Assembly: GCA_019671005.1 (NCBI GenBank)
Contig: CM033747.1
Location: 27,803,188-27,867,187 of the forward strand
Reading direction: 5' to 3'
Source: Hibiscus mutabilis
Taxonomy: Eukaryota; Streptophyta; Magnoliopsida; Malvales; Malvaceae
DNA: 64,000 bases
This document shows, in pieces, positions 1 through 11,560 of the stretch. The first letter of the stretch is position 1. Every line of letters begins with the position of its first letter. Position numbers and translations under genes: made by a program. The notes under the pieces were generated by a model. That model was not told where the DNA came from and ran no database searches. It saw nothing but the letters and a program-made list of their open reading frames with translations.

Positions 1-429
1 CTTGCAGATGGCACCGAAATCCCTACATCTTTTGAGCGAGGTTATTTGCTAATTGTGACGAGTAAAGCGGACAAAATTGATGAAAATGATATATTTGATA
101 GTGGATCGAAAGGTATTTCCGATTTGAGTTCAGGAATCAGAGATGATTAGGGGGTCGATTCAAAAGAAATCTATTGTGAACATTGAGAAGAAGGAAGTTC
201 GTTCTTCTAATGTTGAAAGGGAGGACAAAGAAAGTGGTTCAAGGATGGATCATGCGAGACCGGGACATGTGGATTTGAATTCCCCGTGCAAAAATCTCGT
301 AAACGCAAGACAAGAGAGGGTGCTTTCAGAATAAACAATAGTGTCAAAAACTGCATCAGGTAGCGTTTTAGTTAGGTGGAAGCAAAATCAGATATGAGAC
401 GAGACAGCTTGGGTTTCAGACGAGACAAC
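1..429. other. Unrecognised sequence left of the LINE remnant
   Basis: I do not recognise a gene here. The plus strand has a short open stretch from base 1 to about 146 and another at 143-334 rich in Lys, Glu and Arg, but neither shows a motif I can name and neither is long. It may be a remnant of a LINE ORF1 linker, but that is a guess. Bases 391-425 carry two close copies of AGACGAGACA. The minus-strand LINE homology stops near 430. Confidence 0.3.
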
Positions 430-988
430 TATTCTAGCTCGAATCCAATAAAAAAGAGAGAGTAGGCGATCGCTCTAACCTTCGCCTTATTTGAATCCAA
501 ATGATCAAGAGGTCTCGAGAAGAGAGCATATACACGTCCCTGATCATCACGCAACACTCCTCCCATACCGGCAGGACCTGGTTTCCCACGGGCAGCTTCG
601 TCCACATTAAACTTAAAGGTCCCTTCAGGAAAGAGAACCCATAAGACTCCGAGCCTCAACCTCGGTCGTACTGAAGAAATCAAATAAGACCAAAGATAAT
701 CCCACCATTGAGCCTCCCCTATACAATCAGCCTTCTTTGTCACCTTTACCCAATATAAAGAATGAAGCTTCGCCATAAAAAATATAATCCATCGCCAAAC
801 TTTTAGCATTGAACACCTTGTCGTTTTGAGCGAGCCAAAGAGACCAAAGTAGAGTAGTACATCCCGAGACCCACCATTTCCACGACAAACCAGTAAACGA
901 GCAATACAATCCCAGAACTAAAAATTCCTTCAAAGTCCTTGGCAAAGGTAAAGCCACCCTCCACCAAGACAAAAACCAAGACCACAAC
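430..988 (-). pseudogene. LINE ORF2 3' end: zf-RVT tail and truncated RNase H
   Basis: This is the C-terminal part of an L1-type reverse transcriptase polyprotein on the minus strand. Reading leftward from 988, the LLWSLWLAQNDKVF stretch (about 815-860) matches the tail of the zf-RVT region of plant LINEs. It is followed by the start of an RNase H domain (RVT_3 type) with KFNVDEAARGKPGPAGMGG near 560-620, whose Asp after NV is the first catalytic carboxylate. The RNase H fold breaks off near 430, where a stop follows GFELE, so the distal catalytic residues are missing. Frames change between the two parts. The piece is contiguous with 1462-2349 and 37901-42187 once the inserted elements are removed. 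Confidence 0.8.
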
Positions 989-1461
989 TGTAATACCTCA
1001 AAATTTTGGTTAGTGACCAAAATAAAAAACTTGAAAAGTTTGGTGACCAAAATGTATAAAATAATAGTAGCTCGCTTTAACTAGTCTAGGTATGGTTTGT
1101 AATATTAATATCTAGATGAGTGATTACTTTATAATGTGGATTATATTAGTTTAAATAAATTTTTAGTAATGGAGATCGGGTAAAGTTATAAATTTGATTT
1201 TTAGAGTAATCAAGATGATTTTTAATTTAGGCAAATTTTAGGCAGTTTACCTAATTAAAATGTTTAGTTATAAACTGCCAAGTTTCTGTCTGAAAACGAA
1301 ATCTATTTGACGAGTTAAAAATTAGTAGTTGGTTTTACGCGATAAATTGAAATTTTTGAAAATTTCTATTTCTGATTAGATTGAGTAGTGTAAAATACGG
1401 TTAAATATTAGGTGACATTCCTTACTAGTATTAAGAATTAAATATTGGTAAGGGTGTTACA
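989..1461 (+). mobile_element. Solo LTR inserted in the LINE
   Basis: A 473 bp sequence starts TGTAATACCTC and ends GGTGTTACA, with the canonical TG...CA ends, and is flanked by the perfect 5 bp direct repeat ACAAC (984-988 and 1462-1466). Both flanks are LINE coding sequence, which defines the insertion exactly. No primer-binding site, internal region or second LTR is present, so it is a solo LTR left by LTR-LTR recombination. The orientation is assigned plus because other gypsy LTRs in this window also run from TGTAA...CC to GGTGTTACA. The start resembles Tekay-type LTRs. There is no coding capacity. Confidence 0.85.
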
Positions 1462-2349
1462 ACAACTCCCTCATCTTAAAGCAAGAAAACAAAATATGAT
1501 CAATCTCATCTTCCCTCTCGCCACACCACAGACAAATATCAGACTCCACAGGCACTAGAGCCCCCAATTGTGAATAAAATTAATTATCAGTAACCTTCCC
1601 AAACAAGAAAACCAAATAAAGGCTTGAACCTTCAGAGGGACTGTAAGTCGCCACACAAAACAAACTCCTAGATCCTCTTCTCCTGCACCTAACGGCAACA
1701 ACATGGTCGACAATGACTTCACCAAAAACTTGCCCAATCTTTTTTATTTCCAAGCTAGCATATCCAGCTTGTCCAAATAAAGAGAAATTGACTTGATCAT
1801 GCCCATCAATTCCTCTAGCATTGCAAGCTAAAAGTTTTCAAGTCTTTCTGAAAAAACGATAGCCACATGGAGTGAAGAAATGATCCCTCATTAGCACAAT
1901 CAAGTACTAAAGCCAGCTTATCATTCGCCAAAGCAAACAGTCGTGAAAACAAAACATGTAATGGCTCCTCATGACACCAAGCATCAGCCTAAAATATTAC
2001 ACCCTCACATTGCCAATCTCCCAAATAAAATATGATTCATTAAAGAATTGACGCACCAGTTCGACCGAAACCGTATCCACAATTTGTCTCCAAACCACCA
2101 ACATCGAGTGCCTTGAACCCAAATGGGGCCTCCACCTAGGAACCGATTCACCATACATCGTGACAATAAGAGAGCGCCAAAGTGACTGCCTATCTGTCGT
2201 GAATTACCACGCCAATTTAGAAATCAAGGCCAAGTTGCGAACCCTTAAATCCACCACCCTCAAACCACTTAAATGTCAAGGCCGACATGCCAATTCCCAT
2301 CTCACACGACTCATCTTGCCTTTCAACTCCACCCGCCCTATAGGAAAGT
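1462..2349 (-). pseudogene. LINE ORF2 fragment: end of RT and zf-RVT
   Basis: Minus-strand continuation of the LINE. Near 2214-2265 the translation gives VVDLRVRNLALISKLAW, matching the GGLGI/RNLxxxNxALLxKWLW signature that follows the reverse transcriptase thumb in plant LINEs. Near 1560-1640 it gives PLKVQAFIWFSCLGRLL, the zf-RVT signature (VxxFxWLxxxxRLxT). Stops and frame changes interrupt it, so it is a pseudogene. The right edge at 2349 is the AAAGT target-site copy of Athila-1 (2345-2349); the same reading resumes at 37901, 35.5 kb away. The left edge is the ACAAC target-site copy of the solo LTR. Confidence 0.8.
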
Positions 2350-3782
2350 TGTTAACTCCTCAAAAGTACTATTTTTATGTATATATTGGCATGCTTTTGC
2401 TTGACTTTGAGTATATATTTGCACATTTAGTTAGTAGATTCATGCATTTGTATCTAGGAGTTAAAGAATGCTTTTATTTCTAGAGTAAAGGGCTATTTTC
2501 CTTGTTGTGGTAGGGCAATAAAAGGTTTGGCAGAGCAGGACGAGAGCAGTTAGCAGAAAGTAAGAGAAGCAAAAGAGAAATACAGAGTTTCGATGGTAAA
2601 AACAGGATGAAGATTGCCAGAATCGGTTGGAAAAAGAATGATGGCTGATGCTCGATCTATAGCTGTTAGAGCCAGGTCAGCCCTAGAAATCAAAAGGAGG
2701 ATAAGGAGATAACGCAACTATCTTGGTACATAACAAACTTTCAAATTCAAAACCCAACTTAGGGTTTCCATGAAGTGCCTATATAAAAGGAAGCTAATCG
2801 ATGAGCCAAGGAGGCTGCATTGTAGTGAAGAAAGATGGTAGAGGACAAACCGTGATTTGACCAAGCTAAGGCCGAGAGCTCTAATCCATTAAAGGGCTGC
2901 ATCGACGAAACTCCTTCTTTGTCCATTTTTCTTTAAGTTTTATTTTTATTTGATGGTGATGTTCAGATACGATATTGTGTTGATGGTTTTCCCAGCCATG
3001 AACTAATTTCTTTAAGTTGGTTAGGGGTGTTTTTGTGATGAACGCTTAGTTATTTTCAGCTTTTAATAATTGAATGCCTTGGCATATTTGTCTATTCTTC
3101 TAGTGCTTTGTTTTCTTAAATTCTTTGTCATATGACGGTTGGCATTGCATGCCTATTATCCCTTAATATCTTAACAGACTTAGGAGATAACGATTAATTG
3201 TATATACTAAGGTGAGAAGCTTCAACAGAAGATGTTCAAGTAGATGAGCTTACTTTGGAAGTGAATCTACCCCTTAGGAGTAAAGATTCAAACTTTGCCA
3301 AGTTAATTATTGAAATACATCACTATAGACATATAAGAGTTATTCGTAATTAACTTAGAGTGTTGCTATCAACAGAGGCAATACTAACTTTAAAATATGC
3401 TCGACAACAAAAACAAGGCTGGAAATTATTATTTGCTGTCTTCACTAAGCATAAATCCACAAATCCAAGCATCTCTTGCCATCGCCAACCATCTATATTA
3501 ATACATTTGTTTCCCAATCCGCCTGAATTTTCATTTTACTTTCCTTAGTCATTTTTCTTAATAAAAAATCCAAAACCCAAATCAAAATCATTTGTTCCCA
3601 TTCACAAGTAAATATTCTGGCATTTAATTCTTATACAATCCCTGTGGATACGATACTCATCTTACTGCTGTATTACTTGCTGATCGTGTATACTTGCACG
3701 CAAAAAGACCTAAACTTGGCATTATTTACTGGCATATTTACATTAATTCTTCAATTGTTTGCCAAGTGTTAGTCAGTCGATA
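2350..3782 (+). repeat. Athila-1 5' LTR
   Basis: A 1433 bp LTR starting TGTTAACTCC. It aligns over its whole length with 36475-37895. The terminal CA of the partner (37894-37895) is TA here (3781-3782). A TATA-like sequence lies at 2780-2790. Substitutions and small indels separate the two LTRs along their length, indicating an old insertion. Confidence 0.9.
2780..2790 (+). promoter_or_regulatory. Probable TATA box of the Athila-1 LTR
   Basis: TATATAAAAGG lies in the first third of the LTR. The matching place in the 3' LTR (near 36908) reads TATATAAAGAA. Position and sequence fit the LTR core promoter; no start site can be read directly. Confidence 0.55.
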
Positions 3783-3788
3783 AGTTTT

Positions 3789-3805
3789 TGGAGCTATTGT
3801 CGAGG
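3789..3805 (+). other. Degenerate primer-binding site (tRNA-Asp type)
   Basis: TGGAGCTATTGTCGAGG follows the LTR after a 6 bp spacer. It corresponds, with about five mismatches, to TGGCGCCGTTGCCGGGG, the complement of the plant tRNA-Asp 3' end and the usual Athila primer site. An unmutated copy is in Athila-2 (31110-31126, minus). Confidence 0.75.
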
Positions 3806-3837
3806 ATTGCAACGAAATTTATTGTTTTGATTTTTAG

Positions 3838-4790
3838 TTGTTTTTGTTTTTTTACTTATTTTGTTTTGTTTGGTGTAGGACCAGGAGCCGAACTGCGAAG
3901 GAAGATTTGTTATACGATCCAAAGATTGAAAGAAACCTACGCAGGTTAAAAAGAAAGCTTCGAGAGATGGCTCGACAAGAAAATGGTGGAGTAGATGGTG
4001 TCCTGAATAATAAGAAGAATTCACCAGTACATGGTGGGATACCACCCGCTCCTGCTGTCGCTGTAGAGAATTTTGAAGAACAACCTATTAGAGAACACTT
4101 GTCACCAAACATGGACAATTTGATGCCAGGACTGATTGGTCCAGAAGTAAATATAGTTAATTTTAAACTTAAACTGATAATGATTCAAACGCTATTAAAT
4201 ATAGGTCAATTTGATGGATTACCTACTAGAGACCCAAGGCAACACTTGAAGCAATTTATGGAGGTTTGCCAACTATTTCAGCAACCTAGTGTAGCTGAAG
4301 AGACAGTGAAGTTGAGACTATTCTCATTTTCTTAGAGAGACAGAGCAAAAACGTGGCTAAGTTCTTTTCCATAAGGTTCAGTTAATTCGTGGGCAAAATT
4401 ATGCCAAAAGTTTCTACTGAGATTTTAGCCACCTAAACTAATGCCAAGTTTCGAAGTGAAATAGTTACTTTTAGGCAGGCTGATGATGAGACTTTGTATG
4501 ATGCTTGTGAGCATTTCAAAGACTTGGTAAGAAGATGCTCCATGTATGGATTCCCTACTTGGACCCAAATGGAGACATTTTATAACAGACTCAATGCTCA
4601 TGCCAGGACTGTGGTTGATGTTTTGACAAATGGATCATTGCTAGACAAGAACTACACGGAGGCATTTGACATCCTTGAAAGGATTGCCACGAATGATTTC
4701 TAATACCTTGCTTCCATATTGGGAATCGGGACAAAAGTTACTGGAAAATTAGAACTTGATTCATTGTCATCTATCAATGCTTAAATTTCC
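3838..4790 (+). pseudogene. Athila-1 gag, N-terminal part, interrupted
   Basis: Gag is the capsid precursor of the retrotransposon particle. The translation from about 3880 contains RSRTAKEDLLYDPKIER, the Lys/Arg-rich Athila gag N-terminus, then DGLPTRDPRQHLKQFMEVC (about 4212-4270), RDRAKTWLSSFP, and FPTWTQMETFYNRLNAHAR (4551-4610), all matching the capsid region that Athila-2 carries at 29978-30697. In-frame stops after LRLFSFS (4333) and NDF (4701) and frame shifts near 4370-4490 break it. Coding is cut at 4790 by the Tekay insertion (TSD TTTCC) and resumes at 14803. The start codon is uncertain. Confidence 0.8.
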
Positions 4791-5699
4791 TGTAACGACC
4801 AAATTCTGAAAATCTGAGAGTCGAACTAAATCGAGGTATGGACCTCGTATTTAAGTTGCGTAAGTGGGCTTGTAGAAGCTTTTTGGGCTAGCCTTGTGTG
4901 CTGGGCTGATGGTTGGGCTTGTATTTTAGAGGTTGGATGATGACATGAGTGTAAATTCACCCTTGGTATGAAAAAGAAGGGGAAATGAGATTAATTTTTC
5001 TGCAGCTTGTAAGGCCTGACCTCATTCATGTTTCCCCTTTGTCTCTTCTTTCTCATACTCTTCATCTCTCTCTTTCAAATCTTGTGGTTCAAGGCTTAAT
5101 CTTTGGGGGTTTGAGAGGGAATCACGGATTGTTGATTGAAGAAAGGTTGTTCAGCTTCAGGAGATCTATCAAGCAAGGTAAGGATGGTTAGTTTTAGTGG
5201 AGAAGAGTGTTTGGTGGGGGTAGATGAGGGAGAATGAGAATGGGTTTTTGGGGAGCTTCATTCTCGCATAGGTTTGTGTTCTAACTCCCTTAATTTTCCC
5301 TTCAATATGGTAACACGTTTGGTAACCTCTCTTGTAGTGAAAGTGATTGGGAGATCATCCAAGGCTCAAGAAGGGAGGAAAGCTCGAAGCTTTGGAGGAA
5401 GGCTTGTTTTATCAGCTAAGCTAAGGTTAGTACACTACTAACTATCATAGTTTCCTGGAAATCATAAAGTTAAGCTTTGAAGCATGATTTGGTGTTTTTG
5501 GCCTAAGAGTAGCTTGAGTGGTTGTTAATGGAAAATCTTAGAATTGTTGTTGTAATGGATTGAAATTGGTTGTAATCCACCCAAAACTATCACCATAACT
5601 TGTGGGAATAATTTGGGGTTTAACTATGGGGGTTAAACAGGGTTTTTAGGTGAAACTCGTACCCAGAGTTTGAAAATTAGGCCCGTATACCGGCACTGA

Positions 5700-6090
5700 G
5701 TTTAGAGTATCGGTACGCCTTAGTAAAACAGGGGAAAGGTTGTGAGGGTCGTATCGGTACGCCTCCTCCTGTATCGGTACCCCTTGCAAGTGAAGAATTC
5801 CAGTAATGTTATCACGTACTGGTACACAAGGGGCGTATTGGTACGCATTATTACATTGCCTGAGGAAGGCTTAGCGTACCAGTACGCGTATGTGGAAATA
5901 CCGGTACAGGTGGATCAGTATGGGGCAGTTTTGGTACCGATGGTGCGTACTGGTACAGAACGAAGAGTATCGGTACGGCTTATGAGTTTAGTTCTTTCGA
6001 ATCTAAAACGAGTATCGATACTCAATGGTGGGTATCGGTACCTAGAGGGGAGTACTGATACCCACATATGAGTATCGGTACTCATTGGGC
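5700..6090 (+). repeat. Cluster of GTAYCGGTAC palindromes in LTR A
   Basis: GTATCGGTAC occurs at 5707-5716, 5751-5760 and 5771-5780, with many near-copies (GTACCAGTAC, GTACTGGTAC, GTATCGGTACC and similar) up to about 6085. The spacing is irregular, so it is not a simple tandem array. LTR B has the same cluster with more perfect copies (13235-13640). Confidence 0.8.
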
Positions 6091-6422
6091 ATTCTGCCCA
6101 AGAAATTTGGCTTTACGTCTGGGGGTTTTATAATTCGAGGCAAAGGGCCCTATGGGTCTTTTAAGGTGTAAAACGAATACTAAAACTAAGAAACAGAGAT
6201 TTTAACCCCGTATGTGAAATAATTGGCTAATGACTCGGTAATAATTGGGTAAATCATGTGAGGTAGTATACTATAGGGATCTTAGGTGGATCAATCGAGG
6301 CTGTGTGGTAATTAGGGTCCTTGTTGTGTGCTGAGGGACACCCAGATAGTCGAGTCATCCCTTTTCGTTGGGATTTGGATACCCTAAGTGTGTTGAAACA
6401 CCTTGAAGACTTCCTGAATGTT

Positions 6423-6655
6423 GGATCCCGATGTTTTGTGGACGCGAGCCTCATTCGAAGATGCTTGATGAGAGATCCCGAGCATGGATGTAGGATCCCG
6501 ATGCTATGTGGACGCGGGCCTCATCCCCTTGAGTATAGAATCCTGATGCTATGTGGACGCGGGCCTTACTCGTAGCGTAGGATCCCGATGCTATGTGGAT
6601 GCGGGCCTCACTCAAGTGTAGGATTTCGATACTGTGTGAACGCGGACCTCACTTA
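6423..6655 (+). repeat. Tandem array of a GATCCCGATGCTATGTGGACGC unit in LTR A
   Basis: Five diverged copies of a unit with the core CCCGATGCTATGTGGACGCG followed by GGCCTCACT start near 6423, 6492, 6537, 6580 and 6622. Spacing varies from about 42 to 69 bp. The same array is in LTR B at about 13971-14200. Confidence 0.8.
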
Positions 6656-7237
6656 ATTGTTGTTGGTGTTATCTGTGTGATGCTAGGTAAATATATGAGG
6701 TTCTAGTATAAGTTGTGTGTGCGATCGTACATTCATAATGCCATGTGTTTAGGCGGTTATGGTAGCACCAATGCTATATTGCCATGATATCATTCCTGTT
6801 GCATTGTTTTATTTATGATTTGCATGAAGCATAATTGAGTGGCGGTGTATCCACTGAGCTTGTTAGCTCAGCGGTCGGAATCATTGTTTTCATTCGCGGG
6901 TTAGTAGGTTATCGTGAGGCTTGAAGGAGCATCATCAAGGTTTGGATTTCAGCATCGACTCTATCGATTGAGTACAAATACTAGATGTAATGGGCTATGT
7001 ATTTCGTGAGACCCTATATGTATTTTGTAACTCTTATTTTGTATTAATTTGGTCAAATTCTAATGTTTTAATATTTGTAAATAGAGCTCCGTGAATGCTG
7101 TTTTAAATATTTAGATTTAACTATGTTTAAGTGTATGGACTTATGTTTTTATTGGGCTTGAAAAAAGAAAATTTTAACGATGTGGATTTTGGGCTTAGGG
7201 CCCAATGTGGCATCCGGGTCAAGGGTGTTACATTTTG

Positions 7238-7250
7238 TGGTATCAAAGCC
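7238..7250 (+). other. Primer-binding site (initiator tRNA-Met)
   Basis: TGGTATCAAAGCC lies 5 bp after the end of LTR A. It matches TGGTATCAGAGC, the complement of the initiator tRNA-Met 3' end, with one change, as expected for chromoviruses. Confidence 0.85.
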
Positions 7251-7400
7251 TAGGTTTAGTCGGTTCTAGGATGTCCCCGAGGAGAGTCTAGAGGAGTGTA
7301 TAGGTGTCTAACGAATACATGCCCATGAGTCAAAGTCGTACTTGTTTTAATGCTAGAATTCGATAGTGTGACCTCATTTGTTGTTGTGCAGAATAGAACC

Positions 7401-8460
7401 ATGCCAAGGAGAGCAAGAATTGATGAAGAAAGTTTGGGCTCCAGAGAAGGGATTTTCGATGAGGAATATATACCTGGCATAGAGGATATGTCAGAGGACA
7501 CTGTTGACCGGAGATTTAACTACTTCTCACATCTGAATCGGGTTTTGCACTGAATTGTGAGGGCAATCCCGAGGGCATCCGCTACCCCTCGTGAGGCACC
7601 TGTTGAAAGGGTAAGGAGGCAAGGCGCTACAGATTTCCATGGATCGGGGTGAGATAACCCGGTACAGGAGGAATAATGGTTGCAAGATACACGCTGAATT
7701 ATGAGGCAAATGAGGTCGAGGTCAGAAGACAAGTTGTCATGTATCTTATCCCTGTTGAAGGGCAATGCTATAGAATGGTGGGAAACAGTAGAGCTTGGGT
7801 GGCACCCTAATCGACCCTCTTAGGACAATTTTTTCGAGGAGTTTGAGAAGAAGTATGTGGGTGAGGCCCACATCGATACCCTGAGAGATCAGTTCAGTCA
7901 TCTGGTGCAAGGGAATCAGTCAGTTTTTGAATATGGCAAGAGTTTCTCCAGTTGAGTAGGTATGCTTGTTGCTACTGAAAAGTTGAGGTGCAAGAGGTTA
8001 TTGAAGGGCTTGAGGAAGGAAATTCAGACTTACCTAACTGCTGCACCATTGAAGGTATTCTTAGAGTTGACTTCGAGTGCCAAGTCTCTTGAGCAAGTGC
8101 AAGGCTTAACATATGGCTCGTCTGGTGGGTAAGGGAGTTTGGGTGGGAGGACCCAAAACCGCTCTAACAACAACTCGCAGACCTTTTGGGGGAGAAACAA
8201 AAATTGGTGGAATCATAACAGAAGAGCATCGAATCGAAGTTCAAGGTCAGACCGAAGATCTGAGTCAGCTGGCCGTAGAAGGCCATCTTCTTCATCCATG
8301 ATGAGCAAAATAGGTTCACAGATGAATGCGGGCGCACCAGTTCGTAATCAGTATGGACGCAAACATTGAGGTGACTATTGGGGAGCAGTAAGAGTTTGCT
8401 ACCAGTGTGGATCACCGGATTATTTTATGAAAGACTGTCTAGTGGCTGTGGTGTCCTCTC
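7401..8460 (+). pseudogene. Tekay gag
   Basis: The likely start is the ATG at 7401 (MPRRARIDEE). In changing frames follow SLLKGNAIEWWETVELGW (about 7745-7800), FFEEFEKKYVGEAHIDTLR (about 7830-7890) and LKGLRKEIQTYLT (about 8004-8040), the retrotransposon gag capsid core, then a Ser/Arg/Asn-rich stretch and a zinc knuckle CYQCGSPDYFMKDC (about 8398-8440). The knuckle spacing is C-X2-C-X4-Y-X4-C: the zinc-binding His is replaced by Tyr. Stops after VLH (7552) and elsewhere show it cannot make a full product. Confidence 0.75.
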
Positions 8461-8639
8461 CATATTAGGTTCAGAGGACTGCTTATCTAACCCAGAAGGG
8501 TCGAGGCCTTGCTCATAGAGGAACAAACTATGTATCGGGAGACACCTTCTAGTCTACCGCAAAAGCACCAGCTAGGCAGTATACAGTCAGGGCTCAGGAG
8601 GATTACGCAACTACATATGTTATCTAAGGTACGTTTATC

Positions 8640-9080
8640 TTGTTTTCAGTTTCTATTGTTGCTCTTGTAGATTCAGGGTCTACCCACTCCTACATTCGTA
8701 GTGGGATATCTTAGCAGTGGGGTATTCCTGCTGAGAATCTAGAGGTAGGAGTCAGTGTGACTAGTCCTTTGGGATATAATGTGTTGTGGACAAGGTGTAT
8801 CGAAGATGCTCGATCGAGGTTTAGGGGTCGTTGTTTTTAGAGGATTTAATGGTTTTACCGTTTCAAGAGTTTGATGCCATCTTGGGGATGGATTGGCTCT
8901 TTGAGCACGATACTAGTCTGGGATGTAGAGCAAAGAGTTTAAAGCTTCGTTTTGTGGACGGTTCCAAGCTGATTGTGCGAGGTGAGAGAAATTTGTGTCT
9001 TTCTTGTGTGGTATCGGCTTTGTCAGCTCAAAAGTTGTTGCAACAAGATTGTGAAGCCTTCTTGGCTCATGTGGTGGATG
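8640..9080 (+). pseudogene. Tekay protease
   Basis: The retropepsin active site reads ALVDSGSTHSYI at about 8660-8697, with the DSG triad intact. The downstream flap and C-terminal portion appear as FQEFDAILGMDWLFEHD near 8861-8911, the ILGMDWL motif typical of gypsy proteases. A stop codon follows SGIS (about 8710) and the frame changes before 8831, so the domain is interrupted. Confidence 0.75.
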
Positions 9081-9089
9081 AAAGGATTG

Positions 9090-9990
9090 AGGGTCCAATG
9101 CTTGAGAGTATTCAGACTGTTAATGAGTTCATCGATGTGTTTCCAGAGGAGTTACCCGGGCTACCTCCTGACCGTGAATTAGAGTTTTGAATTGATGTGA
9201 TGTCGGGTACAGCACCAGTGTCTATCGCTCCGTATTGAATGACACCCGCAGAGATGAAAGAGTTGAAGAAGCAAATCCAGAAGTTGCTAGAGAGAGGTTT
9301 TATTCGACCGAGCGTCTCACCTTGGGGGCACTGGTCCTGTTCGTCAAAAAGAAAGATGGGTCTATGAGGATGTGTATTGATTATCGGCAGTTTAATAAGG
9401 TGACAATAAAGAATCGTTACCCCTTCTGAGGATAGATGATTTGTTCGACCAGTTTAGAGGTGCTCGTGTGTTTTCTAAGATAGACTTGAGTCAGGGTACT
9501 ACCAGTTGAAGGTAGTGGATGAGGATGTCCAGAAAACTGCTTTTAGGACGCGGTATGGACACTATGAGTTCTTGGTAATGCCGTTTGGGCTTACCAACGC
9601 ACTTGCAGCTTTTATGGACCTAATGAATCAAATCTTCCAACCGTACCTAGATCAGTTTGTTATGGTCTTTATTAATGACATCTTGGTGTATTCGTGTTCA
9701 AAAGAAGAGCACGACTACCATCTGTGTGTAGTTTTACACACTCTCCGAGATAGACGTCTTTTTTCCAAGTTCAACAAGTGCGAATTTTGGCTTTCGAAAG
9801 TGGCATTCCTTGGTCACGTAGTTGCTGCGGATGGAATCCGATTGGACCCTCAAAAGATTCAGGCTGTAGTGGAGTGGAAGCCTCCATGGAATATTTTGGA
9901 AGTCCGTAGTTTCGTAGGACTTGTCGGGTATTATAGGCGGTTTGTCAAGGGTTTCTTTATTATAGCTGTACCGTTAACCAAGCTGTTGCA
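9090..9990 (+). pseudogene. Tekay reverse transcriptase
   Basis: The RT N-terminal linker DVFPEELPGLPPDRELEF ends in a stop at 9188. The fingers and palm follow as KELKKQIQKLLERGFIRPS (about 9259-9315), VLFVKKKDGSMRMCIDYR and, after a frameshift near 9427-9505, TAFRTRYGHYEFLVMPFGLTN. The catalytic motif reads VFINDILVYS (about 9664-9695) where the family has F-[IV]-D-D, so the first Asp of the pair is Asn. The thumb continues with FLGHVVAADGI and the connection with VRSFVGLVGYYRRFVKGF. Confidence 0.8.
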
Positions 9991-10480
9991 GAAAGGGGTC
10001 CCTTTTGAATGGAATGAGAAAAGACAACAAAGTGGAAATGAGTATGTTGTGTTTAGTGACGCATTTTTAAATAGGCTTTGTTGTGTCCTTATGCAAAGGG
10101 TAAGGTGGTTGCTTACGCTTCAAGACAGCTTAAACCACACGAACAGAATCACCCTACCCATGATTTGGAGCTCGCTGTCGTCATTTTCGCATTAAAGATT
10201 TGGAGGCACTATCTCTATGGCGAGAAGTGTTATATTTATACGGACCATAAGAGCTTGAAATACATGCTTACACAAAGGATTTGAATCTGAGGAAACGACG
10301 GTGGGTTGAATTGTTAAAGAACTATGATTGCATCATAGAGTATCACCCCGATAAGGCGAACGTGGTGGCTGATGCCCTAAGTAGAAAATCTATGTCGGAC
10401 CTGAGAGCTATGTTTGCCCGGTTGAGGATGTTCGAGGATGGGGGTCTTCTAGCCGAGCTTCGGATTGAACCTACATTGGT
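9991..10480 (+). pseudogene. Tekay RNase H
   Basis: The domain starts with VPFEWNEKRQQ (about 9999) and a degraded first segment (VFSDAF instead of the usual YTDAS). It continues in another frame with VVAYASRQLKPHEQNHPTHD and ELAVVIFALKIWRHYLYGE, then IYTDHKSLKYM (10237-10266) with the third catalytic Asp, and after a frame change YHPDKANVVADALSRK with the last Asp (about 10340-10390). The set is the gypsy RNase H; at least three frames are used. Confidence 0.8.
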
Positions 10481-10505
10481 ACAATAGATAAAGAAGACTC
10501 AAGGT

Positions 10506-11560
10506 TTGGACGAAGAATTAGTAGCACAGGTTGAAGCAGTCCAGAAAGATGAAGCTTCAGACTTTGAGGTACAAGATGGTGGGTACTTGTACTTCAAGGG
10601 GCGGCTGTGTGTTCCGGCCTTGGAAGATTTAAGAAATCGCATCTTAAGGGAGGCACATTGTAGTCCTTTCGTTGTATATCCGGGAAGCAATAAAATGTAT
10701 CAAGATCTTCGTCTTTTTTATTGGTGGCCAAGTATGAAAAGGGATGTCTCTGAATTCGTGACAAGGTGCTTAGCTTGTCAGCAAGTGAAGACAAAACATC
10801 AGGTTCCATCAGGGTTGCTTCAGCCTATTCAAATTCTGTAATGAAAGTGGGATCAGATCACCATAGATTTTGTCACCGGGTTACCAATGACCCAAAGGAA
10901 GCATGATGCCATTTGGGTTAATGTGGATCGTTTGACCATGTCTGCTCATTTCTTGCTGGTAAGTATAGATTTTACCTTGGAAAGGTTAACTCAGTTGTAC
11001 ATAAAGGAGATAGTAAAGTTGCATGGTGTGCCATCATTGATCATTTTAGATAGAGACCCACAATTCACAGCTAGGCTATGGAAGAAGATCCACAATGCCT
11101 TGGACATCAAGCTACATTTCAGTACAGCTTTTCACCATCAGACCGATGGTCAGTCTAAGCATGTTATTTAGATTCTTGAAGACATGCTTCAGTGTTGCAT
11201 TGTGGACTTTGCAAAGAGTTGGGAGGACTAGTTGCCGCTTGTAGAGTTTGCTTACTACAAGAGTTGCCAGTCGTGCATAAAGATAGCCCCTTTTGAGGCG
11301 TTATATGGGCGTAAGTGTAGGACACCCTTGTATTAGACTGAGCTCAATGAGAGGAGGATCGTGGGATCTGGCCTGGTTAGCCAAACAGAAAAGAAAGTTC
11401 AAATCATCAAGGACAGGTTGCAAGCGGCTTTTGACCGTCAAAAGGCCTACGCGGATCAGAAACGCAAACACCTTGAGTATGATGTCGGTGAAAAAGTGTT
11501 TCTCAAGGTATCTCCATGAAAAGGAATCATTCGTTTTGTCCGCAAGGGGAAGTTAAGCCC
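10506..11560 (+). pseudogene. Tekay integrase
   Basis: The zinc-binding N-terminal part is EAHCSPFVVYPGSNKMY ... CLACQQVK (about 10650-10793); the second zinc-binding His of the HHCC set is Tyr. The catalytic core shows ITIDFVTGLP (about 10858, first Asp), LDRDPQFTARLW (about 11047, second Asp) and TDGQSKHVI (about 11143-11168), where the usual QSER has Lys at the catalytic Glu. A stop follows at 11169. The C-terminal core continues with FEALYGRKCRTPLY and RQKAYADQKRKHLEYDVGE to VFLKVSP. The product would be inactive. Confidence 0.8.

Larger units (their letters stand above)
4791..7232 (+). repeat. Tekay LTR A (5')
   Basis: 2442 bp from TGTAACGACC to GGTGTTACA, collinear with LTR B (12338-14797). 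It contains a palindrome-rich stretch (about 5700-6090) and a short tandem array (6423-6655). The first 200 bp are closer to LTR B than to fragment C; for example A and B share TGTAACGACCAAATTCTGA where C has TGTAATGACCCGGATTCTGA. Confidence 0.9.

Noticed and set aside
1..340. A second plus-strand LINE ORF1
   Set aside because: Composition is suggestive (Lys/Glu/Arg-rich) but no RRM, zinc knuckle or conserved ORF1 motif could be seen.
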